Positions 60,856 through 64,000 of a DNA stretch of 64,000 nucleotides are shown here, in pieces (position 1 is the first letter of the stretch; the number at the start of each line of letters is the position of its first letter). The DNA is taken from the NCBI RefSeq assembly GCF_023336755.1, contig NZ_JALZWP010000003.1, positions 124,001-188,000 on the forward strand, read 5' to 3'. Below the pieces are notes generated by a model. That model was not told where the DNA came from and did not search any database. It saw nothing but the letters and a program-made list of their open reading frames with translations. Made by a program: the position numbers and the translations under genes. The DNA is from Roseinatronobacter domitianus (lineage in GTDB: Bacteria > Pseudomonadota > Alphaproteobacteria > Rhodobacterales > Rhodobacteraceae).

Positions 60856-63760
60856 CGTTGCGCCCCACAGGGATCGTGACCGACTGGTCTTGCATCGTCC
60901 ACTCCCCGAACCGCGCCAGATGGTCGTAATCGCCACTCAGGCCACCTTTCTCGACAGCGCGGCGAGCGGAAAAACCCTGATCCTTGTCCTGATAAGTGCG
61001 GATCAACGCGAAAAAACCATCGCGGACCGTGTCCAGCAAGGCTTCGTCAATCTCTGTCGTTGCCGCTTTCAGCGCCCCGCCCCCAAGGCCCAGATAAGTG
61101 ATGCGCGCCACATCGCGCGGGCCAAGCGCCTCGAACGCGCCCTCATGCGCCATGAGCGCCTGCAACAAAAGCTGCTTTGCAAAGCGCTCTTGCTGCGGCT
61201 TACTTGGCGGCATCCCGGTCTTGTAATCAATGATATGCAACCGTCCATCTGGCCATTCGTCAATCCGGTCGGGCTTGGCCGTCAGGGTAAAGGGCAAATC
61301 GGGAAGCGCCCAGCCAGCCCTGTCTTCACGCAGCACGATCTTGCCGGGTTGCGCGTCAAGATAAGCTGTCAGGTCCGGCGCAACGCGCGACAGGCGCGCG
61401 GCCCAAAACGCGCGCACGGCCTGCCATGGCACAGCGTCGCGCAAGACGTCTTCGGCCACATCCATCAACGCGCCGGGATGCTCCGGATCGGTCGCGCGTT
61501 CCAACACCTTGTGCAGCACCGTGCCCCGCAACAAAGCGTCCGGCTGTGGCAGCAGCGGCTTGAGCTTCTCCAGCCCCAGAACATGGCGCGCATAGATCGC
61601 ATAGGGGTCACGAATTAGGGTTTCGATCTGTGTTACCGACAGCCGCTGTGGGCGCACTGGCGGGGCGGGCGCGGGGCGCGGGGCAAGCGGGTCAGGCGAA
61701 ACACGGCGCATATCAGCCTCGAAGGCAGCGGCCTCATCCAGCCAGTGCTGGCCACGCTCACGCATCGCGTTCAACGCCGCGCCCCCCCCTTGCGCGGGCA
61801 AACCGTCCAGAAGGTTGGTCAAGCGGTTCAACCAGCGCGAGGGAACGGTCTGCGCTTCTGCTGTGCGCTTCGCGCGCGACAGCACCACGCGGGGCGCGCA
61901 CACAGCCTGTTGATAATCATGCGCCGACAGCCCGATCTGCCGGTCCGGCAGCAAGAGCCCGACCTGCGCACGCATGGCCCGGTTCAGCCACGGGTCCGGG
62001 TCAGGGGCTTTCGGCCAAACACCCTCATTCAGCCCTGCGGCGATTACAAGGTCGGCCCCCTGCACCCGCGCTTCCAGCGTGCCCCAGATCATGATGTCAG
62101 GATGTGCGGTGACGGGGTCACGCACCTCGCGCCCAGCAAAAAGGGTGCCAAGCAAAGCGACATAGTCGAAGGCGGTCAACTCGCCGCCGGCCTCTGCCTC
62201 TGTCGCAAGCGCCTCCATGGCGCCGCGTGCTTCTTGCCCCGCCGCTTCATCCCACAACACCCCGGCGCCTGCGGCACCGGCACCGGCAGCGATCGCCTCT
62301 GCAAGCGACAGATGATCGGCCACACGCAGCGCCAAAGGGCGCGGGTCCGGGTCTGGCGATGCGGGGAGCGTTGCGCCCAACCACTTCGCCCAATCCTGCC
62401 GAGGACCGGGATCGGGCGCGAACCCAGCCAGAATTTGCGCATCGGGGAACGGTAGCGACCGGCGCCGCAGATACAGTTCCAGATCGCGCGTATGCCGCAG
62501 ATGGTCGCCGCGCCCTTCGCCGCTATGCGTAAGCGGGTGCTTCAACAAGGCCAGCAGCCGAGGCACATCCAGCCGGTTCAGGAACAACTCTGCGACCTGC
62601 CGCAAGAACCGCCCCGGCGCCGACAACCCAAGCGGGCGGCCCGCGCTGTCATCCGGGATAATGCCCCAGACCTGAAGCGCCGCCGCCACCCGGCGTGTCA
62701 AGTCGCGGTCAGGGGTCACAAGTGCAGCGCGCTGTCCCTTGCAAGCGGCATCAAACAGACAATGCGCAATTGCTGTCGCTTCGGCGCGGGGTGACGGTGC
62801 CTCGATCAGGCTCAGACCCTCTGTCGCGCGAGCAAGGTCGCCCAGATCCGGCCCCTCGCGCAGCCATTGATCGGTCTGCGGCGCAGGGCGCAATGACAGC
62901 GAAATCAGCTTTCCGCGCGGCAATTCGGGGCTCTCATGCCACGGCATGACGGCGTTGGAACCAAGGCCCAAGTCATCCAGCATAACACGGAACCGAAACT
63001 GCGGATGATCTTCCGACACGGTCGCTCTGTCCAGCAGCGCCCATGCAGCGGGCGGCATGTCAAAATCGAAACCGGGAAGGACCACGGCACCTTGCGGCAA
63101 GCGTGCCACGGCTTGCATGAGCATGGCCGTCGTTCCGCGCGACCCGGTCGAGCCGACAACCAGAATCGGGTCCGGCGGCGGGGACACTGACCACGCCTCG
63201 GTCAGGTCAAGGACTTGGACGCGCAACCGGCCCTCTGCATCGGGTGCATCCTGCGCGATGACGGTTTCCGCCAAACGCAGGAATTTCTGAGCCTGCGCCC
63301 AATGTTCGGCATGTTCGGTCAGGTCCAAATGGTCAAGCGCCTGAAATGGCACGCCTTCGGCCTGCATTTCAGCGAACAGGCGTGCAAGGCTGTCTGCCAA
63401 ATCGAACACCGCTGCCCGCGGGGCCAGTTTTGGCTGGGCCGCCTGAAGCATCCCGACAAGCCGCGCCAGTTCCAATCGCCGCCGCAATGGGGGGACCGGG
63501 GGCGCATGTTGCGGCGCACCGTCGAACAGTAACGGGTCGGTCACCAACCGGATACGCGGCAGCAGCCCCGGCCCCTGCGCCACAAGGCAGTCGCGTATGC
63601 GCCGCCGCATCCGGGCAGAGTTCACCAGAATGGTCACACGCGCCCGCGCCTCCGGCGGCATGTCCGCCAACCTTGCGCGCAGACCCGCCGCAAAAAGCTG
63701 CGGGAAATCCGCACCCGGCGGCAAGGCAAACACACGCGGTATGTCGGACCGGGCGAACAT
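60848..63760 (-). CDS. addB: Double-strand break repair subunit AddB
   Basis: A 970-residue AddB. The N-terminal helicase-like half lacks a recognisable Walker A, as is usual in the alphaproteobacterial group, while the C-terminal nuclease motif HIIDYKTGMPPSK is intact. I see no four-cysteine Fe-S staple at the C terminus, in contrast to Bacillus AddB. The ATG overlaps the tsaE stop by one base; a TTG three bases earlier is not needed. Confidence 0.92.
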   Translation of the reverse strand: MFARSDIPRVFALPPGADFPQLFAAGLRARLADMPPEARARVTILVNSARMRRRIRDCLVAQGPGLLPRIRLVTDPLLFDGAPQHAPPVPPLRRRLELARLVGMLQAAQPKLAPRAAVFDLADSLARLFAEMQAEGVPFQALDHLDLTEHAEHWAQAQKFLRLAETVIAQDAPDAEGRLRVQVLDLTEAWSVSPPPDPILVVGSTGSRGTTAMLMQAVARLPQGAVVLPGFDFDMPPAAWALLDRATVSEDHPQFRFRVMLDDLGLGSNAVMPWHESPELPRGKLISLSLRPAPQTDQWLREGPDLGDLARATEGLSLIEAPSPRAEATAIAHCLFDAACKGQRAALVTPDRDLTRRVAAALQVWGIIPDDSAGRPLGLSAPGRFLRQVAELFLNRLDVPRLLALLKHPLTHSGEGRGDHLRHTRDLELYLRRRSLPFPDAQILAGFAPDPGPRQDWAKWLGATLPASPDPDPRPLALRVADHLSLAEAIAAGAGAAGAGVLWDEAAGQEARGAMEALATEAEAGGELTAFDYVALLGTLFAGREVRDPVTAHPDIMIWGTLEARVQGADLVIAAGLNEGVWPKAPDPDPWLNRAMRAQVGLLLPDRQIGLSAHDYQQAVCAPRVVLSRAKRTAEAQTVPSRWLNRLTNLLDGLPAQGGGAALNAMRERGQHWLDEAAAFEADMRRVSPDPLAPRPAPAPPVRPQRLSVTQIETLIRDPYAIYARHVLGLEKLKPLLPQPDALLRGTVLHKVLERATDPEHPGALMDVAEDVLRDAVPWQAVRAFWAARLSRVAPDLTAYLDAQPGKIVLREDRAGWALPDLPFTLTAKPDRIDEWPDGRLHIIDYKTGMPPSKPQQERFAKQLLLQALMAHEGAFEALGPRDVARITYLGLGGGALKAATTEIDEALLDTVRDGFFALIRTYQDKDQGFSARRAVEKGGLSGDYDHLARFGEWTMQDQSVTIPVGRNDG

Positions 63761-64000
63761 CAAGCAGCACCCAACCGCATAAGCCGATCACGCCAGCGCG
63801 GTGCTTCACTCTGAAAATGCAGGTGCCGGTCATCCCCCTCGGGCCGGATATCCAGCAGCAAAGCGCCTTGCGGGGTCAAATCGCCCAGTCGGTCGGGCCA
63901 TTCAACAAGGCAAATCGCGCTCTCAAACGCATCCACCAACCCCAGTTCGTCACATTCCGACGGGCTGGTCAGCCGATACAGATCGGCGTGCCACAGTTCG
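63760..64000 (-). CDS. tsaE: tRNA threonylcarbamoyladenosine biosynthesis protein TsaE (C-terminal part)
   Basis: The last 79 codons of a gene running off the right edge. The readable part gives LWHADLYRL, ELGLVDAFE and ICLVEWPDRLGDL, the C-terminal half of the TsaE ATPase, which with TsaB and TsaD makes the t6A37 modification of tRNA. The N-terminal Walker A lies outside the window. Its TGA overlaps the addB ATG by one base. Confidence 0.9.
   Translation of the reverse strand, partial: ELWHADLYRLTSPSECDELGLVDAFESAICLVEWPDRLGDLTPQGALLLDIRPEGDDRHLHFQSEAPRWRDRLMRLGAA

Noticed and set aside
1-64000. tRNA, rRNA, CRISPR array, insertion sequence or prophage
   Set aside because: I looked for GGTTCGA-type T-arms, long regular repeats with spacers, transposase motifs and integrase motifs, and saw none that hold up. 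A tRNA or covariance-model scan would settle the RNA genes.

Overview
The window is high-GC chromosomal DNA from an alphaproteobacterium, most likely a member of the Rhodobacteraceae (Rhodobacter/Roseobacter type). This rests on gene content and order: SoxV/SoxW/TsuA-like sulfur genes, pcm-tolC-DUF2497, irr-fabA-fabB-fabI, PhaR/PhaP/PhaC/PhaZ with CTGC-N3-GCAG operators, a bcsA-bcsB-bcsZ operon, and tsaE-addB-addA-trxA-hslV. I see no rRNA, tRNA, CRISPR array, insertion sequence or prophage. The last gene (tsaE) runs off the right edge.

Layout. (1) 1-5.5 kb holds sulfur and thiol functions: periplasmic thioredoxins (SoxW, SoxS), the electron carrier SoxV/CcdA, an ArsR-type regulator, a YeeE/YedE thiosulfate-type transporter and two exported metallo-beta-lactamase-fold proteins, one with a degenerate metal motif. 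(2) 5.6-13 kb carries a PopZ-like protein, TolC, isoaspartyl methyltransferase, YtoQ, MscL, a queuosine-precursor transporter, a short leader-like transcript with an exceptionally strong Shine-Dalgarno sequence ahead of the ribosome-rescue factor ArfB, a Nudix hydrolase and a PiT phosphate transporter. (3) 13-16.8 kb is Irr plus the unsaturated fatty-acid genes fabA, fabB and fabI, with an NsrR-like Rrf2 regulator lying between fabA and fabB behind an FNR-type box. (4) 16.8-23.7 kb has a tandem pair of fluoride channels and envelope polysaccharide genes (kdsD, FkbM methyltransferase, O-acyltransferase, glycosyltransferase, waaA). A second, decayed copy of the kdsD 3' end lies beyond the FkbM gene. 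(5) 23.7-24.7 kb is a small, lower-GC patch of unrecognised genes. (6) 24.7-35 kb has ABC-F EttA, a YHS protein, and an eight-gene polar amino-acid/polyamine module: ABC transporter, two glutamine-synthetase-like ligases, a class I amidotransferase and a FAD oxidase. (7) 35-39.6 kb is the polyhydroxyalkanoate locus. (8) 39.6-47.4 kb is a cellulose synthase operon. (9) 47.8-54.5 kb has folA/thyA, a glyoxalase-family protein, an ExeA-like ATPase divergent from an ExoY-like sugar transferase, a rhomboid protease, tpiA and three genes linked to Fe-S assembly. (10) 54.5-64 kb has hslU and hslV split by an oppositely oriented brnT-brnA toxin-antitoxin pair, then trxA, addA, addB and partial tsaE.

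Most of the window is core metabolism. The parts most worth a second look are the arfB leader, the brnTA insertion into hslVU, the duplicated kdsD tail around the FkbM gene, the low-GC hypothetical pair at 24 kb, and the two-ligase amidotransferase module. All calls were made by reading the sequence and recalling families; no database search was run.
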